DNA from: Clostridiales bacterium
GTDB taxonomy: Bacteria; Bacillota; Clostridia; Saccharofermentanales; Saccharofermentanaceae
Assembly: GCA_017612755.1 (NCBI GenBank)
Contig: JAGAFH010000038.1
Coordinates: forward strand, 1-16,709
Reading direction: 5' to 3'
Length of the DNA stretch: 16,709 bases
How positions within the stretch are numbered: position 1 is the stretch's first letter; every line of letters begins with the position of its first letter. Shown in pieces: positions 6,956 to 14,778 of this stretch. Under the pieces are notes generated by a model. That model ran no database searches and had not been told where the DNA came from. It was given only the letters and a program-made list of their open reading frames with translations. The position numbers and the translations under genes are program-made.

Positions 6956-8218
6956 TCAATTTTGTTCTTCTTTTGTCTCCTCTTTCTTCTTATCAGCAGG
7001 AGGATTTACGATGTTATTCTCTGCAAACTTCTTTCCTCTCATAACAGCGATTATTATACCGATAAACAGAAGAGCCGTACCCGCCAGTACAAGGATGATA
7101 TCGATAAAAAGGCGGCCTATGGTAGTGGTGATAGCCTTCTCGCCCAGAGGAAACTCATATCCTTCGATGAGAGACTGTGACTCACCTAAAGGCAGCATAT
7201 AGTCCCATACCTTAAACACATTGAGTCGTCCTGTCTGGCTGACTACGTAAAGCTTGGGATCCGCATTATTAAAGTTAGGGAGAGCGTTCTTCACGTCAGT
7301 AACAGAAACATTATTTACCATTTCAGGCAGCATTGCCTCATAGCATCCGATACCAAACTGAAGATCGCTTTCTGCCGCACCCGGTTCCTCAGCATCTCCG
7401 GATCCTTCACCCTGGAGGGCAGAATCAAGCACGGCATACTTTTCCATGGCAGTGAAATATATATAGGCCCTGGGTTCTCCCGATCCGCAGTCCTTGTCAA
7501 TAAAGCTGTCGTTTTCCTTTACGACTCCTGTAACTACAAAATCATGTCCGAAGATAGATACTCTGCTTCCTACAACATCATAGGAATTAAAAAATCTCCA
7601 GGCCAGTACATCATTTAAGACTATCTGATCCGAATCCACAGGGACCTCCGGAAGGAATCCTCCCGATAGATACTGGAAAGGGTGGAAGGCAGCATAGTTT
7701 CCTTCGATGGCAACGATCTGGGTATCCGTGCTTTGAGGACTTCTTCCCGCTTCATCCCCCAGGACTTCCGTGACGGGAGCTGTAAGGAATGAGGAAAAAC
7801 AGTCCTCCCAGCCCTTGGGGCGTCCTTCGGAATCAACACCTTTATCCTTCTTTCCCTTTTCCTGGGAATCTACTACATTCTGAAGGGAATCCCTGATGGT
7901 AAGGATATCCTTTCTGCTCAAAGAGACCTCCTGGTCCAGATATGACAGGGGGGACTCCGGTCCTTCCCGTCTGGCTCCCCTGGCATAGACAACTACATGT
8001 CTGTAGGGGGTCTCTGAACCCTGGCTCCAGATCTGGGCCATCCTGGTATCAGCTCTGTTACCCGTAAGGACCGCATATCTGACGATACCTGTGATAATAA
8101 GGGCGAGCGCTATGGCAATTACCCAGAAGGGAGCAGAGAGCACAAGCTTTTTCAGCCTCTTTTTACCCAGGTCACCTGTCTCTTTAAAATAATCTTTTAA
8201 CCAGCTTTTAACTGACAT
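6956..8218 (-). CDS. Two-TM membrane protein with a MacB-like periplasmic core domain, no FtsX domain
   Basis: Protein of 420 residues with a basic N-terminus, TM1 at about 30-50, a large extracytoplasmic part (51-368), TM2 at about 369-392 and a charged cytosolic tail. Residues about 168-260 match the MacB periplasmic core pattern: IEGNYAAFHPFQYLSGGFLP, then DQIVLNDVLAWRFF, DVVGSRVSIFG, FVVTGVV and a YIYFTAMEKY segment. In MacB-type transporters this domain sits between TM1 and three more TMs that form the FtsX permease, and it contacts the MacA adaptor. Here only one TM follows it and no ATPase gene is present, so it cannot be a complete transporter. It follows the adaptor gene by 31 nt, with AAAGGT about 9 nt before ATG. 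An acidic loop (about 270-286) lies in the outer domain. Likely role: docking or assembly partner of the adaptor; inferred. Confidence 0.8.
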   Translation of the reverse strand: MSVKSWLKDYFKETGDLGKKRLKKLVLSAPFWVIAIALALIITGIVRYAVLTGNRADTRMAQIWSQGSETPYRHVVVYARGARREGPESPLSYLDQEVSLSRKDILTIRDSLQNVVDSQEKGKKDKGVDSEGRPKGWEDCFSSFLTAPVTEVLGDEAGRSPQSTDTQIVAIEGNYAAFHPFQYLSGGFLPEVPVDSDQIVLNDVLAWRFFNSYDVVGSRVSIFGHDFVVTGVVKENDSFIDKDCGSGEPRAYIYFTAMEKYAVLDSALQGEGSGDAEEPGAAESDLQFGIGCYEAMLPEMVNNVSVTDVKNALPNFNNADPKLYVVSQTGRLNVFKVWDYMLPLGESQSLIEGYEFPLGEKAITTTIGRLFIDIILVLAGTALLFIGIIIAVMRGKKFAENNIVNPPADKKKEETKEEQN

Positions 8219-8249
8219 CTCTATTTACCTTTCAGACCCGCAAGTCACA

Positions 8250-10040
8250 TTAAGAATTATTTCCGTAGTCTTCGAGTCTTACCCTGTCTCCGTCCTGGAG
8301 AGGCTCCTCACTTCGTACTACTATCAGATTTCCCTCGATACCTTCACCGGAGATTGCTGTAAGGGCGCCGTCTGTACCCTCTATATCCACCTTGACTCTC
8401 TTTACGACGTACTTGTCACCAAGAGGGGATGTAGACTCCTCGATAACGTAAACGAAGGTGCCTCCGTTATCCTCGATGATGGCGCTGCTGGCGATTACAT
8501 GCTCGTAGTCGGCATTTGACTTGTCGGCTGTTGCCGTCAGGGACTCTCCGGGCCATGCCCATGTAGACTGGATGGCGCACTTGACCTCACGTTTCTCTCT
8601 GGGGTTCTCGGCGTCAGGCTTGATATTGGTGATGATACAGTCATCTACCCAGTACTTGTCTATGGTAAGAGACTGACCGATACTCATATCCTGGGCAACC
8701 TTTGTATCAAACTTAAATGTTACGGAATATGTGGAAGTATCGGGGACGATATACATAACGACCGTCTTATCGTCCTCCATGATATCTCCATCCTGGATGG
8801 TGATGTTATATACATAACCGGAAGTGGGAGCAACCACTTCAGTGATAGACATCTTCTCCTCCAGTTTCTCGATCTTTTCCTCCAGATCGGCAATATCCTC
8901 TATCCTGTCATTCTGCTCATCAGCAGCCTTATCTGCAGCAATGGCATCAGTGATCTGGGTATTGTTATATGTTGTTACTGCCGATGAAACACCTGCCTGG
9001 GCAAGGTTAACTGCAGACTGGGCGGAAGAAACGGAAGGAAGGGCATCAGCTGCCTCAAGGGCGGCCTGTGCCTCCGCGATAGCGGCATTTACGTCAGCAA
9101 GGGAAGAGGATGCACTGTTAAGTCTGTCCTGGGCATCCTCCAGCTGCTCTTCAAGCTCCTCGATCTGCTCCTCCCTTTCAGCGATCTCTTCCTGGAGTTC
9201 GCCGATCCTGTCTGTGGAAGGATTAGCTGTAGGATCAGAGGTGGTCTCTGTTGTGGGTGTCGTCTCTGATGTATCGGAAGGATCGGTCGTATCCGAACCT
9301 GTATCGGCATCTCCGTCTGCTCTCTTCTGTACAGGGGCAGCGGAGTTTATGCCGGGAACGGGTGTAGGTGTGGGAGTGGGAACACCGAGATCCACAAGGA
9401 TATCTATCTCCTGCTCCCTGGTGGTGATCTCGCTTTCAAGTCTGGAGATCTCCGCGCTTAAGCTCTCGACTGTGTCTGATGCCGACTGTACTTCTGCAGC
9501 AAGTGTAATGGCAAGTGTTGAGTTTTCGCTGATGATGCTGTTGGCAGCAGCAATGGTCTCATCCTTGTTCTGGGCCGCTTCGAGAGTATCTCTTGCAGTA
9601 TAAAGAGTGTACTGGGCAGTGTTAATGGCTTCCTGCAGTGTTACATAGTCTGTTGTCTCAGCAGGTGTCCTGGCTGCATAGTCACGGGCTCTTGTAAGTT
9701 CAGTGAGCTGGTCCTGCAGTTCCTCAAGGGATGACTGGTCTTCCACCTCTTTAAGCGTGTAGAGAACATCGCCGGCATAGACATAATCCAGATATGAGAC
9801 CTCCACCTTGTCAACGGTCCTTCCCGCTATACTGTTGATGTTAGTCTTATCATCTGCCTCTATCAATCCCGTGGAGCTGTTCGTGGAAGAGAGATTGCCT
9901 CTTACCGCATATGCTCCCATTACCTTGGGGATCGTCATGTTCATGATAGTGTTTGAGAAAAATGTGAGAAGTGCAAGGATAGCCACAAAGGATATCATCG
10001 CCCTTACTACCCATTTTCTTGATCTTCCGCTGCCTGCCAT
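8250..10040 (-). CDS. MacA/HlyD-type membrane-fusion (periplasmic adaptor) protein
   Basis: Membrane-anchored adaptor of 596 residues, longer than the usual 350-450. TM at about 12-32. First half of the lipoyl-like domain about 57-97 (TGLIEADDKTNINSIAGRTV, then VYAGDVLYTLKE). Coiled-coil arm 1 about 97-215. A low-complexity linker 219-276 replaces the usual tight tip. Coiled-coil arm 2 about 277-398, with heptads rich in Glu and Leu. Second lipoyl half about 401-433 (VVAPTSGYVYNITIQDGDIM). Then a beta-barrel and membrane-proximal region to the end. Such proteins couple a MacB- or RND-type pump to outer layers; Gram-positive relatives (YknX type) work with MacB-like permeases. The gene lies 27 nt after a sugar-importer MalG-type gene and 31 nt before a MacB-like protein. 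Start ATG at 10038-10040 has GGAGG 8 nt upstream. Confidence 0.88.
   Translation of the reverse strand: MAGSGRSRKWVVRAMISFVAILALLTFFSNTIMNMTIPKVMGAYAVRGNLSSTNSSTGLIEADDKTNINSIAGRTVDKVEVSYLDYVYAGDVLYTLKEVEDQSSLEELQDQLTELTRARDYAARTPAETTDYVTLQEAINTAQYTLYTARDTLEAAQNKDETIAAANSIISENSTLAITLAAEVQSASDTVESLSAEISRLESEITTREQEIDILVDLGVPTPTPTPVPGINSAAPVQKRADGDADTGSDTTDPSDTSETTPTTETTSDPTANPSTDRIGELQEEIAEREEQIEELEEQLEDAQDRLNSASSSLADVNAAIAEAQAALEAADALPSVSSAQSAVNLAQAGVSSAVTTYNNTQITDAIAADKAADEQNDRIEDIADLEEKIEKLEEKMSITEVVAPTSGYVYNITIQDGDIMEDDKTVVMYIVPDTSTYSVTFKFDTKVAQDMSIGQSLTIDKYWVDDCIITNIKPDAENPREKREVKCAIQSTWAWPGESLTATADKSNADYEHVIASSAIIEDNGGTFVYVIEESTSPLGDKYVVKRVKVDIEGTDGALTAISGEGIEGNLIVVRSEEPLQDGDRVRLEDYGNNS
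9213..9386 (-). repeat. Low-complexity linker at the adaptor coiled-coil tip
   Basis: Residues 219-276 of the adaptor start with a Pro-Thr repeat (PTPTPTPVPG) and continue as a Thr/Ser/Asp/Pro-rich stretch (DTTDPSDTSETTPTTETT). It joins the two coiled-coil arms exactly where a compact helical hairpin tip would be expected. Confidence 0.8.
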
Positions 10041-10067
10041 ATATCTTTCCTCCGTTTCCTTTTTTCC

Positions 10068-11123
10068 TTACTTAACGCCTGATCTCGAGATTCCTTCTAC
10101 GAGGTATTCCTCTCCGCGAAGGAAGATGAGAAGTGGCGGGATCATGTATAGTGCCGATGCCGCAAACGCAATTCCTATCTCCGCATCATTTATCTGGGAC
10201 AAGAATACGGAAAGAGGCTGCTTGTCTGCGTCTGTCAGGAGTACGATCGGCTGTTCGACCATATTCCAGTAATCTATAAAGAGCAATATCGACAAGGCGA
10301 ATATCGCGCTCTTACATGTAGGTAATGCGATCTTTGTAAAGATCTGCCATTCGGTAGCTCCGTCAAGGGTAGCTGCCTCGATGTATGCCGAAGGTATCTG
10401 TCTCATGTACTTCGTAAGAAGGAAGATACTGAATGTGGAGAAGATACCCGGAAGTATAATAGCCCAGAAGGTATTAAGGAGATTAAGCTTATCCGCGATC
10501 ATGTAGTTAGGGACCAGTGTTACCTGGAAGGGCATGAGCATGAGGATAATATATGAGAAGAAAAGCACTTCCCTTCTCCTCTTTCTGTATCTTGCAAAAC
10601 TGTAGGATGCAAGACAAGCGATCACCATCTGGCCAAGAACGATGGGGACTACCATGATGATGGAGTTCCAGAACTTGAACAGATATGTAGGACTGTTAAA
10701 CATAAGCGCCTTATACTGTTCCAGGCTTACCCTCTGGGGCACCAGATGAAGTATGGGTGTCTTGGACATATATTTGGCACCATCCCTGGCATGTCCTGAA
10801 AGGCTCTGGAAGATAACTCCGTAGTTTCCGGAGATCTCAGCTGAGGACATGAATGAATTAAGGAAAGTATAGAAGATAGGGATAATAGCCATGACAGCAG
10901 CAGCCGTTGCCAGGAGAAGACCGATCCCGATGAGGATCTTTTTCTTTACAGATCTTCTCTTGATGGCCTTTGCCGATCTGATACGTTCCTTTGCAAAGAA
11001 TGCATCTCTTTCCGCCGAAGACATCTTTTCGAAGAAAGACTCTGTCTTCGGTGTCTCGATATAAACGTTACGCCTTGCCAGCGTAGCCTGCTTTCTTCTC
11101 CGGGCTCTTAACTGATCATCCAT
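10068..11123 (-). CDS. Carbohydrate ABC importer permease, MalG type (unit 2)
   Basis: Membrane half of a CUT1 importer, partner of the MalF-type protein upstream. It has 351 residues: a basic cytosolic N-terminal extension of about 60, then six TMs (about 62-88, 151-172, 186-208, 217-237, 273-286, 317-335). EAA loop at 249-272 (EAATLDGATEWQ, then KIALPTCKSA) and the usual MalG end YLVEGISRSGVK. Between TM1 and TM2 is an outer loop of about 60 residues, longer than usual. The ATG at 11121-11123 is chosen because GGAGGAG lies 7 nt before it, inside the last codons of the upstream gene. The in-frame ATG at 11147 would overlap that gene and lacks such a site. It is followed within 27 nt by an efflux-type adaptor gene, which is not usual for sugar importers. 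Confidence 0.9.
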   Translation of the reverse strand: MDDQLRARRRKQATLARRNVYIETPKTESFFEKMSSAERDAFFAKERIRSAKAIKRRSVKKKILIGIGLLLATAAAVMAIIPIFYTFLNSFMSSAEISGNYGVIFQSLSGHARDGAKYMSKTPILHLVPQRVSLEQYKALMFNSPTYLFKFWNSIIMVVPIVLGQMVIACLASYSFARYRKRRREVLFFSYIILMLMPFQVTLVPNYMIADKLNLLNTFWAIILPGIFSTFSIFLLTKYMRQIPSAYIEAATLDGATEWQIFTKIALPTCKSAIFALSILLFIDYWNMVEQPIVLLTDADKQPLSVFLSQINDAEIGIAFAASALYMIPPLLIFLRGEEYLVEGISRSGVK

Positions 11124-11127
11124 ATCC

Positions 11128-12123
11128 TTACTCCTCCACATCGGCATCGAACTTCGACTCGAAGAAGAACAGGCCGCCCACTATAAAGATCATTACTACG
11201 CACATGATTATGGCGCCCGCAGAGAGCTTGGAATAATCGAGATGCGTAAACTGGTTATTCATGAAATGCTGAAGCATATAAAGATTGTCATAAGGATAGT
11301 CACCTGTAAGCAGGTATACCTCACGGAAGATCTTAAATGAGTTGATGAGTGACATGATAGCTACGAAAAAGATCGTAGGGCTTAAGTAGTGCATCTTGAT
11401 GGCGAAAAATCTTTTAAATGCGCCGGCACCGTCCATCATGGCTGACTCTAAGATCTCTGTAGGGATATTGTTGAGTGCCGCCAGGAACAGGACCATATCA
11501 TAACCCAGGTTCTTCCACAGGAACATGATAAGGATAACCAGCTGTGCCTGATCCGACTTAAGCCAGTCTATCTTGTCATGACCGAAAAGATGGGGGATCC
11601 ACTCCCAGCCGTTGATAACGCCGTTGTAGCTGAAGAATACCTGCCAGATAAGTACGACTGAAGCAACAGGTACCATCATGGGGTTAAGAAGGATACTTCT
11701 GAATACGCTCTTTCCGGGAATACCTGAGTTAAGAAGGAGTGCCAGGAGCAGTGAGAAAAGAACTGCCAGGGGCACCGCCAGCAAAGCGAAGACAAGAGTG
11801 TTCTTGGAGGCCGATATGAAGGCGTCATTTGTAAGAACTCTCTCGTAATTTCTAAATCCTATAAAATCCGTGTTAGTGGAAGACTTCTGTACTGAAGTCT
11901 TAAGGAGCATCAGGAGCGGAAGGAAGAAAAAGAGCATGACTCCCGCAAGGCTCGGTGTAAGGTATCCCGTAAAAAGACCCCATTCACGAAGCTTACGTCT
12001 TCTGTGGAGTTTTTTCTTCTGTGCGAGTAGTCTCTGTCTCTGCACCGGATCAAGATCTACCGGTGTGATGTTCCTGACTTTCTTAGTATCCTGTTTTGTT
12101 GTTTCGTTTCTATTCTTATCCAT
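11128..12123 (-). CDS. Carbohydrate ABC importer permease, MalF type (unit 2)
   Basis: Membrane half of a CUT1 importer with normal length (331 residues from the chosen start) and no large insertion, in contrast to the MalF-type protein of unit 3. A very basic cytosolic N-terminus (about 1-46) precedes TM1 (about 49-75), which is followed quickly by FIGFRNYERVL. About five more TMs follow. EAA loop: ESAMMDGAGAFKRFFAIKMH. It ends in a short acidic tail DADVEE. Start choice is uncertain. ATG at 12121-12123 has AGG about 11 nt upstream and lies about 20 nt after a perfect TATAAT box; GTG/ATG at 12144/12141 have no ribosome binding site and lie at or before the expected transcript start. The next gene begins 4 nt after the stop. 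Confidence 0.88.
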   Translation of the reverse strand: MDKNRNETTKQDTKKVRNITPVDLDPVQRQRLLAQKKKLHRRRKLREWGLFTGYLTPSLAGVMLFFFLPLLMLLKTSVQKSSTNTDFIGFRNYERVLTNDAFISASKNTLVFALLAVPLAVLFSLLLALLLNSGIPGKSVFRSILLNPMMVPVASVVLIWQVFFSYNGVINGWEWIPHLFGHDKIDWLKSDQAQLVILIMFLWKNLGYDMVLFLAALNNIPTEILESAMMDGAGAFKRFFAIKMHYLSPTIFFVAIMSLINSFKIFREVYLLTGDYPYDNLYMLQHFMNNQFTHLDYSKLSAGAIIMCVVMIFIVGGLFFFESKFDADVEE

Positions 12124-12145
12124 GTTGAATTTTACCTGCATCACT

Positions 12146-12151
12146 ATTATA
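12146..12151 (-). promoter_or_regulatory. -10 box of the unit 2 operon promoter
   Basis: A perfect TATAAT on the minus strand lies between the terminator of the lipoprotein unit and the MalF-type gene. No good -35 hexamer stands 16-18 nt upstream (TTGCAA is 22 nt away), so an activator may be needed. The transcript would start near 12139, leaving a leader of about 15 nt to the ATG at 12123. Confidence 0.45.
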
Positions 12152-12257
12152 GACGAAATGTTTCAGATCCATGTTGCAAGTTCCCTTATTTTTTCTTATA
12201 TAAAGGTTAAGATTTGTTAAAGATTGGCCCTTTCCCTCATTTTCGCCACAAAAAGGC

Positions 12258-12290
12258 ATAAAAAAGCCGCCCCGGTGAAGGGACGGCTCT
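12258..12290 (-). terminator. Intrinsic terminator after the tandem lipoprotein genes
   Basis: A 9-bp GC-rich stem with one G-U pair (12265-12273 with 12280-12288) and a 6-nt loop is followed on the minus strand by TTTTTT. It lies about 22 nt after the stop of the 809-residue lipoprotein gene. It separates the binding lipoproteins from the permease operon. Confidence 0.9.
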
Positions 12291-12311
12291 CTTGTTATCT
12301 TTATACGGATA

Positions 12312-14741
12312 TTATCCGCGCTCTGATACGAAGGTCTGGACTCTGTCGTTAAGGATAGTGATTACATCATCAAGATCCTTCTGGCCCTCAAAGAATGCAG
12401 GCATCTCTTCTCTTACGATAGATGTTACCGCAGGGTCTTCTGCTACGATCCTGGAGCAGCTGTCGATGTAGCTTTCGAATACATCGATGCTTGTCTCATC
12501 AAGCCTGACGGAAGGCAGTCCGTACTCAGCCAGTTCAGCATCTGAATAATAGGAAGAGTACTGGTCGATCTGATAGTTATATCCTTCGATCTCAGAGTTA
12601 GCAACAGTCTCGAAAGACTCAACTCTTACGGGGCAATTCCAGTTGTATCCGATATCGATCTGGATCTCATCGGAAAGGAGCGTCTCGATAAATGCCCAGC
12701 ATCCGTCAGCTGAGGGGGTCTCTGCAGAGATAGCAGCTGAATTATAAACGCTGAACGCAGGCCCTCTTCCATCAGATGTAGGAACTCCGAGCACACGGTA
12801 ATCAGAAGCCTGCTCCGCATATGTGGAAATGAATGATCCGAAGGAACTGAGCTCTGTCATATCTGCTTCAGGGATCTCAAAGCCTCCCATTCCGTAATAG
12901 ACTACATTGTTGTAATCATCCTCGGGGATCTCTTCATTTACGTGATCATTAACATAGTTGGCAAGTTCGATGAAAGAATCCTTGTTGAAATCAACATCAT
13001 TGCCCTGGATATACTCATCCAGCATTGCATTCATACACATTGTGAAAAATGAGAGCTGTCCGCCCGTGATAGGATCTTCTCCGTTACATACCTCATCAAC
13101 GAAAGATTCATACTGGTCAAATGTGAAGCCTACCTGGTCGGCATCCACATTGGAAGATTTTGTGATGATACCATTGATGCTTATGGAGAGAGGTATCTGA
13201 TAGAGCTTATCACCTGTCTTGGCTGCCTCGAAAACAGACTCAAAGTAAGGTGATGTATCTGTAAGATAATCAGTGAGATCGAGAAGATAATCATCATTAT
13301 TGAGCTGTGAATAACCGATGCAATCAAGAAGGATATCAGGTCCGTCACCGTTCATAAGGTCGATGGAGAGCTGGTTGTTCATTTCCTGCTGTGCATCAAG
13401 AGCAAGCTGCTCCCAGTCTGTATCATCATTGGTATTGGAAAGATCATAATACTTGTCCAGTGAATATGTGTCATCCAGCATAACGAAATACTCTTCGTTA
13501 GTCTCATTAAAGTTACAGATAGCCTCAGAAACAGGATATGAGATATAACCAAGTGTTGCGCACTTAAGGATAGTCTTACCTACGTTGGGGTTGGAGTCAG
13601 CCTTTGTAAGGATATACATCTTACCCTGGTTAAGGTTTCCGGTCGAGAAGTATCCATGATCCCTGTAGACAGTACCGGCAAGGATAACAGTATCATCTGT
13701 GAACTCTACAAGATTAAGATAGGAAAGGTCTGATCTGTTGATATTACATGAATTGAAGCTGAATACCTCTTCAAGTCCCATAGCATCGAAATCGACCTTC
13801 TGGATACCGTTACTATCGATCACAACAGAGCCGATACCCTCAAAATACTGAAGATTATAGAGGTCCTCGTCCTGCAGCCATCCGTAGTCACCATCCGATT
13901 CCTTAACTGTGAGGCTGTCAAGATCCAGCTCGTAGAATGTATAGCCTGCCTCTCCTGAAGCGGATACAGGGAAAAGGACCGTACTCTCACCGATCTTAAT
14001 AAACTGGGAGATATCGTAGAATTCAACACCGGGGAATTCGTCTCTCATATCGATGTAGTGATCCTCACCTGAAGCATCGTTGACCACAAGAATGTAGGAT
14101 GAATCACCGTCTTCACCGGAGATCCAGTACTTGGTAATGGAATAATCACCGATAATGGTGGTTCCCTCATTATAGGAATCACCTCCGATCGCACTGTCTT
14201 CAGACACAGGCTCACAGCTTGTGACTTCACCTGAAGCCTGATCGATAACAACAGTGTAGTTATCGGTACTCATGCCCATGTCGGTAAATGTCTGAAGATC
14301 AACATAGATACCGTCATCCTTGATCGTCGTGGCATTGACATATCTGTAATCACCGGTGATATCAAGATCATCAATAAGAGCCTGGACGTCGATACTCCTG
14401 GCAAGACTTCCGTCAAGATCGTAGAAATCGAGATTATTGACTTCATACTCTGAGTAATCATACGTATCCCAGTCAATATCATCAGGGAGCTTTTTGCTTC
14501 CCATTACTGAGAATGCAGCCTGTGAATTATAGATACCCAATGAATTCATATAGATATAATCATAATCATCAGGATCATACTGGGTTCCGAGATCGATCTC
14601 CTCCAGTGTGTACCATTCAGAATCGGCCTCGACCTTTTCTGCTGTTCCTTTGTGTCCGCCGGAACATGCAGTAAGGGCCATCGGTACGACCATTGCTGTA
14701 CATGTCAGGAGGGCAACTGTTCTTTGAGATAACTTTTTCAT
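12312..14741 (-). CDS. Large lipoprotein: N-terminal beta-rich (propeller-like) region plus C-terminal family-1 solute-binding domain
   Basis: Secreted lipoprotein of 809 residues, about twice the family-1 norm. Signal peptide with lipobox LTAC, Cys at 26. Residues about 42-400 are rich in short strands ending in turns such as DLDGSLARSIDV, VIDQASGEV, VVNDASGEDHYID and ELDLDSLTV, which suggests a beta-propeller; this is a visual judgement. Residues about 401-809 are a solute-binding domain: LSIDLMNGDGPDILLD, LLDLTDYL, KLYQIPLSISINGIITKSSN, then ADGCWAFIETLLS and the closing EEMPAFFEGQKDLDDVITIL (continuing NDRVQTFV). Start ATG 14739-14741 has GGAGG 9 nt upstream. It lies 37 nt after a paralogous gene and before a strong terminator. 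Probably the receptor for the unit 2 permeases; ligand unknown. The protein is very acidic. Confidence 0.88.
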   Translation of the reverse strand: MKKLSQRTVALLTCTAMVVPMALTACSGGHKGTAEKVEADSEWYTLEEIDLGTQYDPDDYDYIYMNSLGIYNSQAAFSVMGSKKLPDDIDWDTYDYSEYEVNNLDFYDLDGSLARSIDVQALIDDLDITGDYRYVNATTIKDDGIYVDLQTFTDMGMSTDNYTVVIDQASGEVTSCEPVSEDSAIGGDSYNEGTTIIGDYSITKYWISGEDGDSSYILVVNDASGEDHYIDMRDEFPGVEFYDISQFIKIGESTVLFPVSASGEAGYTFYELDLDSLTVKESDGDYGWLQDEDLYNLQYFEGIGSVVIDSNGIQKVDFDAMGLEEVFSFNSCNINRSDLSYLNLVEFTDDTVILAGTVYRDHGYFSTGNLNQGKMYILTKADSNPNVGKTILKCATLGYISYPVSEAICNFNETNEEYFVMLDDTYSLDKYYDLSNTNDDTDWEQLALDAQQEMNNQLSIDLMNGDGPDILLDCIGYSQLNNDDYLLDLTDYLTDTSPYFESVFEAAKTGDKLYQIPLSISINGIITKSSNVDADQVGFTFDQYESFVDEVCNGEDPITGGQLSFFTMCMNAMLDEYIQGNDVDFNKDSFIELANYVNDHVNEEIPEDDYNNVVYYGMGGFEIPEADMTELSSFGSFISTYAEQASDYRVLGVPTSDGRGPAFSVYNSAAISAETPSADGCWAFIETLLSDEIQIDIGYNWNCPVRVESFETVANSEIEGYNYQIDQYSSYYSDAELAEYGLPSVRLDETSIDVFESYIDSCSRIVAEDPAVTSIVREEMPAFFEGQKDLDDVITILNDRVQTFVSERG

Positions 14742-14778
14742 CCTTTCTTACCTCCGTTAAAATGTTATCTATACCTTA

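Noticed and set aside
9213..9386. CRISPR-like or tandem DNA repeat
   Set aside because: The repetition is a short in-frame Pro-Thr codon pattern within a gene, with no regular spacers.
8824..9603. Long plus-strand open frame (259 codons) opposite the adaptor gene
   Set aside because: Its product is almost only Ser, Ala, Val and Ile, the expected mirror of Glu/Asp/Ala/Thr coiled-coil codons, and it has no convincing start signal. The minus-strand adaptor explains the region.
9808..10272. Plus-strand open frame of 154 codons across the junction of the adaptor and MalG-type genes
   Set aside because: It runs opposite two well supported genes, shows no recognisable family, and would destroy the operon layout.
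11124..11147. ATG at 11145-11147 as the start of the unit 2 MalG-type protein
   Set aside because: It overlaps the upstream gene by about 20 nt without a good ribosome binding site, while ATG at 11121-11123 has GGAGGAG 7 nt before it.
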